Source of the DNA: Clostridiaceae bacterium
Lineage (GTDB): Bacteria > Bacillota > Clostridia > Acetivibrionales > DUMB01
Reading direction: 5' to 3'
Assembly (NCBI GenBank): GCA_012840085.1
Contig: DUMB01000026.1
Span: 1-35,418 of the forward strand
Length of the DNA: 35,418 nt
Shown here piece by piece: positions 1 through 6,730 of the stretch. The position numbers and the translations under genes were made by a program. The stretch's first letter is position 1, and each line of letters opens with the position of its first letter. Under the pieces are notes generated by a model that ran no database searches, was not told where the DNA came from, and worked only from the letters and a program-made list of their open reading frames with translations.

Positions 1-2
1 GG

Positions 3-35
3 GGCGGCAAAGGTGGCAAAGGCATTGTAGCTTGA
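3..35 (+). pseudogene. 3' end of a transposon gene, probably tnpB (partial)
   Basis: The frame opens at the window edge and reads GGKGGKGIVA then stop at 33-35. It is followed at once by three consecutive hairpins, the layout seen at the right end of IS200/IS605-type elements, where the tnpB 3' end overlaps the guide (omega/re) RNA scaffold. Ten residues cannot identify a protein, so the call rests on the downstream structure. The rest of the gene lies outside the window. Confidence 0.35.
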
Positions 36-120
36 ACGAAGTGAAAGCCAGCGTCTTTAGGCGCTGGCCGGTAACTTGCCCTTATAGGGCTGAGCAAACC
101 ACCCGTTTTACGGGTGGTCA
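36..120 (+). ncRNA. Candidate IS200/IS605 right end with omegaRNA-like hairpins
   Basis: Three stems follow one another: GCCAGCG (47-53) with CGCTGGC (62-68); GCCCT with AGGGC around 78-90; and ACCACCCGT (98-106) with ACGGGTGGT (110-118) around a TTT loop. The last strong hairpin ends in TCATGATTTT. In IS200/IS605 elements such a subterminal hairpin marks the right end, and in TnpB-linked RNAs the sequence just after it acts as the guide. The structure is visible here; its function is inferred, and a simple terminator is the main alternative. Confidence 0.45.
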
Positions 121-172
121 TGATTTTCCTAAAAACGTAATCAGAAAACCATAAACGCTAAAAAAGTAAATA

Positions 173-360
173 ATGAAAGCTTGTCCTGAAGTAGAATTAG
201 TGTATTCAAAATATCAGCAAGAAAAGGCTTTACAGTTTTATGACCAATGCAAATCTGCAGGCAAAGTCATTCAGCAGTTGGATATCCATCCCAAAAAAGA
301 ATGAATGACTGGATAGCTCAGCGCAATTCAAAGAAAAACAAGAAAGGACCAAGGGGGATA
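173..360 (+). pseudogene. Broken IS3-type transposase orfA fragment (frameshifted)
   Basis: The frame from 173 reads through KALQFYDQCKSAGKVIQQL. Near 280 the homology continues in another frame as GYPSQKRMNDWIAQRNSKK. Together they form the helix-turn-helix region typical of IS3-family OrfA proteins, whose usual form is a KVIQxLGYPS...WI pattern. A frameshift at about 280 and the loss of all downstream transposase make this a dead remnant. No terminal inverted repeat could be assigned. Confidence 0.6.
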
Positions 361-386
361 TTTATAGATGAAATTTCAAAAGTTGA

Positions 387-506
387 AGGAATTATTACAA
401 ACCTAAAGAAACACGTTATAATAATGCTCAAGATAACGCTAAATACAAGCAAGCGATTATAAACTATTTAGAGACAATAAAAAATATGAATGTAAACTAT
501 GATTAA
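387..506 (+). pseudogene. Orphan C-terminal protein fragment, possible toxin C-terminus
   Basis: An open stretch with no start codon follows a stop at 384-386. It reads NYYKPKETRYNNAQDNAKYK and continues to end in NMNVNYD and a stop at 504-506. The composition looks like genuine protein rather than random AT-rich sequence. It lies directly upstream of a lipoprotein gene and a small membrane protein gene, the position a toxin C-terminus has relative to immunity genes in polymorphic-toxin islands. I do not recognise the family, and the toxin reading is inference from context. Confidence 0.35.
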
Positions 507-579
507 TCTGTTTAAGACATGAACTTTTTCTTAAATAGTATAGTATAGATAAAAAATACAAGTAAAGAGGATGATTATT

Positions 580-996
580 ATGCTTAGCAGGTTTTTTAAA
601 ATTATTTTAATTTCACCGCTTTTAATAATTTGTCTATTGGGCGGATGCGGAAATAATCAATTTGATAAAGAATATAACAAATTTAAGGAATCTTATTTAA
701 AAGTAACTGAAGTGCTTGATATAAAAGAGCCTCTTAGTTCAATAGAAAATCTAAATAAAGATCATATTTCAAAGGAAATTGATGAAATTAAGAATATTGT
801 ATTAAAATTAAACAGTGAAGCTTCATCTAAAATTGAAAAACGCATTTGTAATAATGTATCAATGTATCTTGAAGGCTTAGAGTTTTTACAATATGCTGCA
901 AAAAACAAGGATAAACTTTCTGAAGATGAAAGAGGAAGAATAGTAACAGAATTAACTTTAATGCAAATGTATAGAAACGATATAAAAAGTGGTTAA
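580..996 (+). CDS. Small lipoprotein of unknown function
   Basis: The product is 138 residues. It opens with a signal sequence of the lipoprotein type: positively charged MLSRFFK, a hydrophobic core, then the lipobox LLGGC, so the mature protein should start at that Cys and be tethered outside the membrane. The rest is polar and rich in Lys and Glu, probably helical. The ATG at 580 is chosen over 571 because AGAGG (566-570) sits nine bases before 580 but abuts 571. The next gene starts five bases after its stop, so the two are probably cotranscribed. The family is not recognised. Its place in a run of toxin-like remnants makes an immunity role possible but unproven. Confidence 0.7.
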   Translation: MLSRFFKIILISPLLIICLLGGCGNNQFDKEYNKFKESYLKVTEVLDIKEPLSSIENLNKDHISKEIDEIKNIVLKLNSEASSKIEKRICNNVSMYLEGLEFLQYAAKNKDKLSEDERGRIVTELTLMQMYRNDIKSG

Positions 997-1001
997 GTGT
1001 A

Positions 1002-1457
1002 ATGAGAAGTTTGCTTAAGGTTAGATTACACCGTTATATTGTATTAGCTTGGATTGTTTATTTAGTATATTCAGCGTTGTTTGGAAGCTTATTGCTTTTT
1101 CCTGAGGATAGCTTTGAGATACTTCTTCCAGCAATAATGCAAACAGTTGTTACAATGGTATTTGTTAAGCTGTGTAACAAGAAATATTTAACTACAGTTA
1201 GTTTAGCAGCATTAACATCTTGTTTGCTTGTTATCATATGGCATTTTTGCTTAAATAATGGTATTTCGCCAAATCAAGTAGAAATGCTATTTCTAATTTT
1301 ACCAATTATTACGACAGGTATGACATGCTTAGTAGGAAAAATAAAACGGGTAGCTGCATTATCTGTGTGGAAAAACTTTAGGATATCACTTTTGCTAACT
1401 TATATCAATTTTATTATTGGATTTTTTACATTTTACGTATTTCATTTCTGGATATGA
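1002..1457 (+). CDS. Small integral membrane protein, unknown
   Basis: This 151-residue protein has four likely membrane spans (about residues 12-33, 40-55, 66-85 and 92-110) and a fifth near 128-150. It starts five bases after the lipoprotein gene, with only a weak ribosome site, which suggests coupled translation. No catalytic motif is visible and I do not recognise the family. The pair (lipoprotein plus membrane protein) may be a two-component immunity or accessory unit left over from a larger locus; that is inference from position only. Confidence 0.6.
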   Translation: MRSLLKVRLHRYIVLAWIVYLVYSALFGSLLLFPEDSFEILLPAIMQTVVTMVFVKLCNKKYLTTVSLAALTSCLLVIIWHFCLNNGISPNQVEMLFLILPIITTGMTCLVGKIKRVAALSVWKNFRISLLLTYINFIIGFFTFYVFHFWI

Positions 1458-1544
1458 TTTGGAAGCGTAGATGATCCTGTTAAAGACCCCGTTGAAGATT
1501 GGACAAATTGTATAAAAAATGTAATACAATTTGTGCAAGGAAGA

Positions 1545-1733
1545 ATGTCTATGAAGAAAAGATTTACAGTTGGACAAAAATTAGCAGCCATCAAAGATTA
1601 TGAAGCGGGAATTAAATTAGCAGAGATATGCAGGAAGCATAATATCAATCCGACTACTTTTTACAAATGGAAAGCGAAATATGAGGAAGAAGAAGCAAAG
1701 GCTGCATTATCAGACAAAGCAAAAGTTTGCTAA
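1545..1733 (+). pseudogene. Truncated IS3-family OrfA (HTH_Tnp_1/transposase_8)
   Basis: The protein reads MKKRFTVGQKLAAIKDYEAG, then LAEICRKHNINPTTFYKWKAKY, the classic helix-turn-helix start of IS3-family OrfA. It stops after about 63 residues, where the usual leucine-zipper part should begin. The sequence then runs out of frame into a metallopeptidase domain (junction about 1715-1735). No OrfB is present. GTG at 1533 is another possible start; AGGAAG before 1545 or 1551 fits better. Confidence 0.75.
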
Positions 1734-2052
1734 AATAAATATAAATAATAAAACTGGACGTTTTAATGTGAGCTTTGGATGGCGTAGTTGGTCAGTTACA
1801 AATAGCGGTACTATGAATGTATATACGCATACAGGTGAGGGAAGTAATGAAAGACTGAGGACAGAAACAGAGTTTTCAAATGCAGTTGCTCATGAATTTG
1901 GACATATGTTAGCTTTGAACGATGCATATGGTGAGGGTGATAGACCAGCAGCGGACCAAAATGCCGAAACACCAAACAATTATATGATGCGGAGCCATTG
2001 GAGTAGTCTAGTTATTACTGGTAATGATATTGAAATGCTTATTTTAACATGA
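1720..2052 (+). pseudogene. Metzincin-like metallopeptidase C-terminal domain (toxin-like), 5'-truncated
   Basis: This is the C-terminal domain of a zinc peptidase. The motif AHEFGHMLALND has His at 1891-1893 and 1903-1905, Glu at 1894-1896 and a third ligand Asp at 1921-1923. That matches the HExxHxxGxxH/D plan of metzincins, with Ala in place of the usual Gly. YMMRSHW downstream fits a Met-turn. There is no signal peptide. Its N-terminal part has been replaced by an out-of-frame IS3 fragment, so the open frame from 1681 begins in foreign sequence. A gene with an N-terminal membrane anchor follows 112 bases later. The arrangement resembles a displaced toxin tip of a polymorphic toxin followed by its immunity gene. 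The zinc motif is seen; the toxin role is inferred. Confidence 0.6.
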
Positions 2053-2163
2053 AGTAAGAATGAACAGCAACATTATAAAAGCTATTCGGAAGGATTCTGA
2101 ATATTCAAATAGACCATCCTCAATCAGATGCTATTGGAAAATAAATACAAGGTAGATAAAAAA

Positions 2164-2592
2164 ATGGTAAATTATTTAAAAAAGCATTATGTAGTGTTAA
2201 TGATTATTTTTGTACCAATAATTATTGCAGTAATCATGTTGCTTTACCTGAGTATGAATAAGAAAGGAAAAGAAGACTATATTGAAATATTCAACGAAAA
2301 TCAAAACATATTTGTACAAATATCAAGTAGTCTTATGCCGTTAGGATATGAAATGAGCATTGTAAAAGAATCAGAGAAAATTGTTGTAATACAAAACGAA
2401 AATGCCTCAGAGATTTCCCAATACCCGCTTGATGAGGAAATAAAAAATAATATAGAAAGAGTAATGAGGGATGTGGGTATAAGGAGTATTAACAAATCAA
2501 ATACATATTTAGAGTTTGTTTTCGATACTAATAAGGATTTGCATAGTATATCTTATGCTGAAGATAAAAATCAGTTAATAAGTTATACTTAA
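2164..2592 (+). CDS. Membrane-anchored small protein, candidate immunity protein
   Basis: The product is about 142 residues: a short basic N-terminus, one strong membrane span (about residues 9-31, VVLMIIFVPIIIAVIMLLYL), then a soluble domain of about 100 residues ending in SYT. ATG 2164 is preferred because AAGG lies about 11 bases upstream; ATG 2128 is possible and would add 12 residues. The gene directly follows a metallopeptidase fragment. The same order and the same architecture recur at 3019-3558, including an (I/W)xYT-like end. The family is not recognised by name; immunity to the adjacent peptidase is inferred from the repeated pairing. Confidence 0.6.
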   Translation: MVNYLKKHYVVLMIIFVPIIIAVIMLLYLSMNKKGKEDYIEIFNENQNIFVQISSSLMPLGYEMSIVKESEKIVVIQNENASEISQYPLDEEIKNNIERVMRDVGIRSINKSNTYLEFVFDTNKDLHSISYAEDKNQLISYT

Positions 2593-2697
2593 TGTAGAGC
2601 ATTTAGGAGGTAACTGGTATTATTGTTATATATTCTACGAATAGCTGTTACTAAATGCTATGGCAGTTGTCTTCGGATGACCGTTTTTCTTTTTGAC

Positions 2698-2745
2698 TAA
2701 AAAACAAAACCTCCAGCTTTTACACTGGAGATCATAAAACCTCGG
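2698..2745 (+). other. Short hairpin in IS/toxin debris
   Basis: CTCCAG pairs with CTGGAG around a loop of about eight bases near 2711-2730, next to an A-rich stretch. It could be a weak terminator for the minus strand (T-run on that strand) or an insertion-sequence end. No gene assignment is possible. Confidence 0.25.
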
Positions 2746-2761
2746 ATTACCGGCAGAGCAG

Positions 2762-2987
2762 CGTATTCTGCATACCTGTAAATATCTTGCGATAGCATGA
2801 GTTTGGACATATTCTTGGGATTAAAGATGGATATGGTGATTCTGAAACTAAGTTTTTAAACTCAATAATGTGTGATGAATATGGAGTACGCAACCGAATA
2901 AAAGTGGAAGATAGGAAAGCAACAGATTTAGATATTATAAAAGCTCTAGACACATATAAAAAGAATTCACGGCAAAGCTGGCCATAA
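2762..2987 (+). pseudogene. Second metzincin-like metallopeptidase fragment, frameshifted
   Basis: From 2796 the frame reads HEFGHILGIKDGYGD, then NSIMCDEYG, and ends at 2985-2987. HEFGHILGIKD is a full HExxHxxGxxD metzincin motif (His 2796, Glu 2799, His 2808, Gly 2817, Asp 2826), and SIM fits a Met-turn. The residues that should precede it, KYLAIA, are in another frame (2780-2797), so two bases seem to be missing at about 2796. The resemblance to the 1720-2052 domain (AVAHEFGHMLALND) shows these are two copies of one domain type. No start codon or N-terminal part remains. Confidence 0.6.
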
Positions 2988-3018
2988 GAGTACTTATCAT
3001 AAGTGGGAGTGTGATAGT

Positions 3019-3558
3019 GTGATAATGGTGAAAAATGATGATATTTATTTTAAAAATCTAATTTATTTAATTTATATTTTGGTAATATTAATTATAATTT
3101 ATGTGGTAAGTATATTAGGCTATAAAGCTTATTCTGCATGGAAATTAAATGATATGAGAAATATGTGGAAAGAAAGTAGGGAAAGAATTATAGAAACTTT
3201 TTTAGCAAACAAAGATATATTTGACGATCTAATAAAAAAGATGTATTCAAGCCAACAGGATATAATAATTGAGTTTTCAAATGGAAATATACAATTGTAT
3301 GTTAATGGCAAAGAAGAAAAGCTAGATAATGAGTTCTATAGTTTGTTAAATAAACTATATTCTATAATTAACTGTGAAAGTATTACTTTGAGAAAAGATT
3401 CTTCTGGAAATAAAGTCTTAGAAATATATTTAGGCAGTAAAAATTATGACAAAAAAAATGTATTTGAAGAGTATATATTATATTGCAAAGATAAAATTGA
3501 AGGAATTACTGATGAATTTTCTCCGGGGTGGTATTATAAGGTTTCGTGGTATACATAA
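3019..3558 (+). CDS. Membrane-anchored small protein, candidate immunity protein (second copy type)
   Basis: This 179-residue protein has one strong N-terminal span (about residues 12-35), a charged segment, then a soluble domain rich in Lys, Glu and Ile that ends WYYKVSWYT. Its layout mirrors the 2164-2592 product: anchor, then a domain of about 100-140 residues, with IETFLANKDIF against IEIFNENQNIF. It starts 31 bases after a metallopeptidase fragment. GTG 3019 has GGGAG about ten bases upstream; ATG 3025 is the alternative. The function is not known; immunity to a metallopeptidase toxin is inferred from the repeated context. Confidence 0.6.
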   Translation: MIMVKNDDIYFKNLIYLIYILVILIIIYVVSILGYKAYSAWKLNDMRNMWKESRERIIETFLANKDIFDDLIKKMYSSQQDIIIEFSNGNIQLYVNGKEEKLDNEFYSLLNKLYSIINCESITLRKDSSGNKVLEIYLGSKNYDKKNVFEEYILYCKDKIEGITDEFSPGWYYKVSWYT

Positions 3559-3626
3559 ATAAACTAAGAAGGCTGGGGGATGTGAACCTAAAATGTTAGA
3601 CAAAATAACACGGAGGAATGGAGGAA

Positions 3627-3740
3627 ATGAAGATGAAGTATATATCAGAATTAAAGAAAGAGGCTGTCCGATTAGTCTTGGAAGAAAACCAAACTATAGA
3701 AATGCTTGATAAGGCGTTCATCCCCCTAAGACACATGTAG
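3627..3740 (+). pseudogene. IS3-type OrfA N-terminal stub
   Basis: After GGAGG the frame reads MKMKYISELKKEAVRLVLEE and NQTIEMLDKA, the first helix of an IS3-type OrfA (normally KKEAVRLVLEEGQTIxEVA). Homology stops at about 3712 and the frame closes at 3738. This is the third, different orfA piece in 3.7 kb. The following bases (3713-3799, other frame) read VHPPKTHVVWAFITNEKNG and on to a stop; that looks like the tail of an unrelated protein joined at the break. Confidence 0.55.
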
Positions 3741-3832
3741 TATGGGCATTTATCACCAATGAAAAGAACGGACAATGCTACTTGTACATTTCATACTAGC
3801 ATACTTAAAATTTTATGATACTTATTAACACA

Positions 3833-3864
3833 AGAGCAGGGTCGATAAAGCCCCTGTTTTTGTT
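3833..3864 (+). terminator. Probable rho-independent terminator
   Basis: CAGGG (3837-3841) pairs with CCCTG (3852-3856), followed by TTTTTGTTTT. The stem is short but GC-rich and the T-run is clear. It would end transcription from the immunity-like genes upstream. Confidence 0.5.
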
Positions 3865-4116
3865 TTATACCCCTCTTTAAATTTATGTTATTGAAAGTAA
3901 GCGCTTAATCTAAGGGTGTATTGTTTTCAACAGAATTTCGGCACCAATCTGGTAATTCCGGTGACCAAGGTAGATAGAGGTTTAAGGATTCCGCATTTAA
4001 ACGTGTAAATGTCAATAAAAATTCAGGCCAGTTACCGGAGTAAAATTAAGCCATCAATTCATAAAAAAATAGTCTACATTGGCCTGTTTTGAAAGAGCCT
4101 GCTTAAACCTGTAGCA
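3865..4116. other. IS21-remnant flank without a gene
   Basis: No open frame with a ribosome site was found. The stretch lies between a terminator and the end of the istB piece and is probably the eroded end of that IS21 element together with joined debris. Confidence 0.4.
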
Positions 4117-4398
4117 TTACCCATTAATGTTCAGTATAGGAGCATTATAGGTCAGACGGTCAAGCAGGGCGGCTGTCATTTGTTCATCACCTAACACCTC
4201 CGTCCATTTTGGAAATTCTAAGTTTGTAGTTATAATCAGGCTGTCTCTTTCATATCGGTAAGAACAAAACTGGAAGAGCAATTCAGCCCCGATTTTGATG
4301 AAAGGCACATAGCCTAATTCATCAAGAATTACTAAATGCGGAGCCAGCCATTGCTTTTCAAGCTTGTTGAGACGATATTCCTGCTGCGCTGCAAGCAA
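4117..4398 (-). pseudogene. istB: IS21-family IstB ATPase, central fragment
   Basis: The frame reads LLAAQQEYRLNKLEKQW and HLVILDELGYVPF, then LLFQFCSYRYERDSLIITTN and MTAALLDRLTYNAPIL. This is the middle and late part of IstB, the AAA+ helper ATPase of IS21 transposition. VILDELG is the Walker B motif. The Walker A (P-loop) half is missing, because the frame starts where about 130 residues should precede, and the end (usually ...ESYR) is cut. It cannot be an active ATPase. Confidence 0.85.
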
Positions 4399-4399
4399 T

Positions 4400-4483
4400 T
4401 CATTTTCTTAAACCAAGCCAGCCGCTGTATAGAGTTTTACAGTACATTTTTCTGATATCCTCTAATTGTGCCATCTTAATCAT
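4400..4483 (-). pseudogene. IS21-type leader stub with its ribosome site
   Basis: On the minus strand AGGAGGAAAGG precedes an ATG at 4483 and a 27-codon frame, MIKMAQLEDIRKMYCK..., ending at 4400. The istB fragment follows at once in another frame. The opening is compatible with the N-terminus of an IS21 IstA, so an internal deletion probably fused the start of the element to the middle of istB. The IstA assignment is tentative. Confidence 0.4.
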
Positions 4484-4749
4484 ATCCTTTCCTCCTGTAC
4501 GAAATGTCTGGTCAACATAATCATACAGGAAAAATTGATTAAGGTGGCCTATTTTTTTACCGGTATGTGGTACAATTTTAGAGTAACATTAACAAAAGTC
4601 ATTGTGTTTTTTACTGCAAGTATAACAAAAAGCGCAAAGGAATTTATGGAACTTTGCAAGCAGTTCGAAGCAGAAGAAGGGTTGGCAGTTTCTATGTTAA
4701 GTATCTTACATAAAGGAAAAAGTAAATTAATATATAGGGAGGAAATCAA

Positions 4750-5250
4750 ATGAAACAGGAACGAAACATTCGCAGATCAACGATGAATGACCTTAGTCGC
4801 ATGCTTCAAATATATGAATTTGCTCGTAAACAGATGCAAGCAAATGGAAATCCGAATCAATGGATAAATTATCCATCAAAAGAGCTGCTGGAAGAGGATA
4901 TCAAAAGTGGTGTGAGTTATGTAATTGAATCTAACTCTAAAGTATGTGGAGTCTTTGTTTTTAGCATAGGTGAAGACCCAACCTATCAGGTGATCGAGGA
5001 TGGCAGCTGGCTGAATGCGGAACCTTATGGAACAATCCATCGCATTGCAAGTGATGGTACACAGAAAGGAATTTTTAAAACTGTTGAGGAATATTGTTCA
5101 CGGCAGATACAAAATATTCGTATAGATACACATGAAGATAATAAGATTATGCAGCATCTCCTGGAGAAATCAGGATTCATTAAATGTGGTATCATTTACA
5201 CTCATGATGGTTCTCCTAGAATTGCATATCAAAAAAAGTATACTAAATGA
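4750..5250 (+). CDS. GNAT-family N-acetyltransferase
   Basis: This 166-residue protein opens IRRSTMNDLSRMLQIYEFAR, the usual first strand and helix of GNAT acetyltransferases (acetyl-CoA as donor, an amine as acceptor). VCGVFVFSIGEDPTYQVIEDG is the central sheet region, IHRIASDGTQKGIFKT is where the acetyl-CoA loop (Q/RxxGxG/A) falls, and IRIDTHEDNKIMQHLLEKSGF is the classic C-terminal strand and helix. GGAGGA sits eight bases before the ATG. The substrate cannot be told. The gene is intact although it lies among IS remnants, so it may be recently acquired cargo. Confidence 0.85.
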   Translation: MKQERNIRRSTMNDLSRMLQIYEFARKQMQANGNPNQWINYPSKELLEEDIKSGVSYVIESNSKVCGVFVFSIGEDPTYQVIEDGSWLNAEPYGTIHRIASDGTQKGIFKTVEEYCSRQIQNIRIDTHEDNKIMQHLLEKSGFIKCGIIYTHDGSPRIAYQKKYTK

Positions 5251-5725
5251 GACAGGTGAGACAGAGGTAAATTTTAATAAAAAAACTTAAAAATTTTTGT
5301 AATTATTAAATCCAGTAGTATCAATGTAAAATATGGAGTTGAAAATCAAATTCTACAGTTGAGATTCACATATATACATAAATGGATACATATATGTGAA
5401 TCTATTAGGGGAAGGTTGTTGGTGGCGGAAAAAGTTAAAAGTAGTTGAACAAAAACAACAATAAGAAGAAAAAAAATCAGAGTAAAGAAAACATAAAGTA
5501 AAGATAAAAGATGGTTGATAGTATCAAGTATTCTGATATAGCTGTATAAACAAGCGGTAAGCAAGGGTAGTGCACAAGGCACTATCTTTTTATGTGATGA
5601 TATTTCAGATGTATAGAAAAATAAATCTAAATTGGACAAAGAAGAATAATTTCGAACATGAAAATTTCATCAAGCAACAGAAAAAAGTAATGTTAGTATC
5701 CAAGTAAAAGAAGGAGGCAAATCAA
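5251..5725. other. Gene-poor AT-rich stretch with one strong dyad
   Basis: No credible gene. A 13-bp perfect inverted repeat, GATTCACATATAT (5363-5375) and ATATATGTGAATC (5390-5402), encloses a 14-base loop. A small TAGTGC/GCACTA stem with CTTTTTAT lies at about 5570-5592 and may be a weak terminator. The rest shows only low-complexity A/G-rich sequence. Confidence 0.5.
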
Positions 5726-5818
5726 ATGACAGGAAAGATGACATTACCTTTGGAGGTAAAAGGATATTACAAAAAGGGTAAAACTGCTTATAGAGCAAAA
5801 GAATATAAACTCTCATAA
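5726..5818 (+). CDS. Possible 30-residue peptide or decayed gene start
   Basis: AAGGAGG lies eight bases before an ATG. The frame reads MTGKMTLPLEVKGYYKKGKT and on to a stop after 30 codons. The ribosome site is strong, but the same frame continues for nine sense codons after the stop. A long start-less open frame (5865-6086) follows, so this may be the head of a broken larger gene. No family is recognised. Confidence 0.3.
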   Translation: MTGKMTLPLEVKGYYKKGKTAYRAKEYKLS

Positions 5819-5864
5819 TACAAAAAAAGCATTGACATTGGTACTTGATTAATATAAATTGTAA

Positions 5865-6057
5865 ATAAATGAATTTAACGTTAAAATAGATGAATATAAT
5901 CATTATTTAGATGGATCAGCTTATAAAGAAATAGTTTTGTCAGGATATAACAAAAAGTACTTCGCAGAGCATATTTGTATAGAAATTCTTTGTGTAGAGA
6001 CTTGGAGTACATATGTGAAAGGAACGTATATTAATTTACATTTAGGAGTTAAAAATA
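5865..6057 (+). pseudogene. Start-less open stretch, possible gene remnant
   Basis: The frame is open from 5865 to 6083 and reads through INEFNVKIDEYNHYLDGSAY and YNKKYFAEHICIEIL. It has no ATG and overlaps the beginning of the next gene in another frame. The composition looks protein-like. It may be the tail of the gene whose start lies at 5726. No family is recognised. Confidence 0.25.
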
Positions 6058-6714
6058 ATGTCTTCAATAAACTTAAAATATCATGATATAACGTATTTCA
6101 GAACTATACCTGTGACACCCAGTAAGGAACTGATACTTGCAAGGCTGGGATATAGAAAAGGTGTCACCGGGCTTGACGATAGATATTTTTCGCTGCTGCA
6201 AGAAGGTATAAAGAGGGGAAAAATGCTTTGCAGGCCGGCTGGGGCATATACTCGTCTCAGCATTGTTGAAAGAAACAGCGAATCAATTAAACTGGAAAAC
6301 GGTGTGGAATTCAATGACGGAGGATTGTCAAGGCTGCTGGAAAACACCAGGGAAGTAGTTCTTATGGCTTCCACTGTTGGAAGTGATATTGTTGAAGTGA
6401 TATACAATGAAGTGAAAACAGGAGATGCGGCTATGGGGCTTATATTGGATTCCACAGCATCACAGACAGCAGATGTTGTCCTGAACTGGATGATGGATTT
6501 TCTGAACAAGATTCTTGAAAGAGAAGGTAAGAGGCTCACAAGACACAGATACAGTCCCGGCTTCGGTAATTTGCAGCTTTCAATGCAGAAACCTTTGTTT
6601 GAGACACTTAAGCTGGAGACACTAGGAATGGAACTTACGGGCAAATACATGCTGGTTCCGGAGAAGTCGGTAATTGCCATAGCAGGAGTTGAAAATATAT
6701 TTGCAGAAGGGTAA
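6058..6714 (+). CDS. Stand-alone methionine synthase activation-domain protein
   Basis: The 218 residues match the C-terminal activation (reactivation) domain of cobalamin-dependent methionine synthase. That domain binds S-adenosylmethionine and supports reductive methylation of inactive cob(II)alamin. The signature is near residues 160-210: RHRYSPGFGNLQLSMQKPLF, then LGMELTGKYMLVPEKSVIAI, where family members show a YSPGYG...Q..LF...LT.S.MM.P..S pattern. AGGAG stands about ten bases before ATG. The metH gene starts 347 bases downstream and its product ends after the B12 domain, so these two proteins together replace one full-length MetH. They are separated by a repeat array. Confidence 0.85.
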   Translation: MSSINLKYHDITYFRTIPVTPSKELILARLGYRKGVTGLDDRYFSLLQEGIKRGKMLCRPAGAYTRLSIVERNSESIKLENGVEFNDGGLSRLLENTREVVLMASTVGSDIVEVIYNEVKTGDAAMGLILDSTASQTADVVLNWMMDFLNKILEREGKRLTRHRYSPGFGNLQLSMQKPLFETLKLETLGMELTGKYMLVPEKSVIAIAGVENIFAEG

Positions 6715-6730
6715 TATAAATCAGCAAAAA

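Noticed and set aside
4466..4753. 95-codon frame before the GNAT gene
   Set aside because: It starts inside the IS21 remnant, has no ribosome site at 4466 and no recognisable domain. The final KLIYREEIK only overlaps the GNAT ribosome site. The later half (from about 4612) might be a relic, but nothing supports that.
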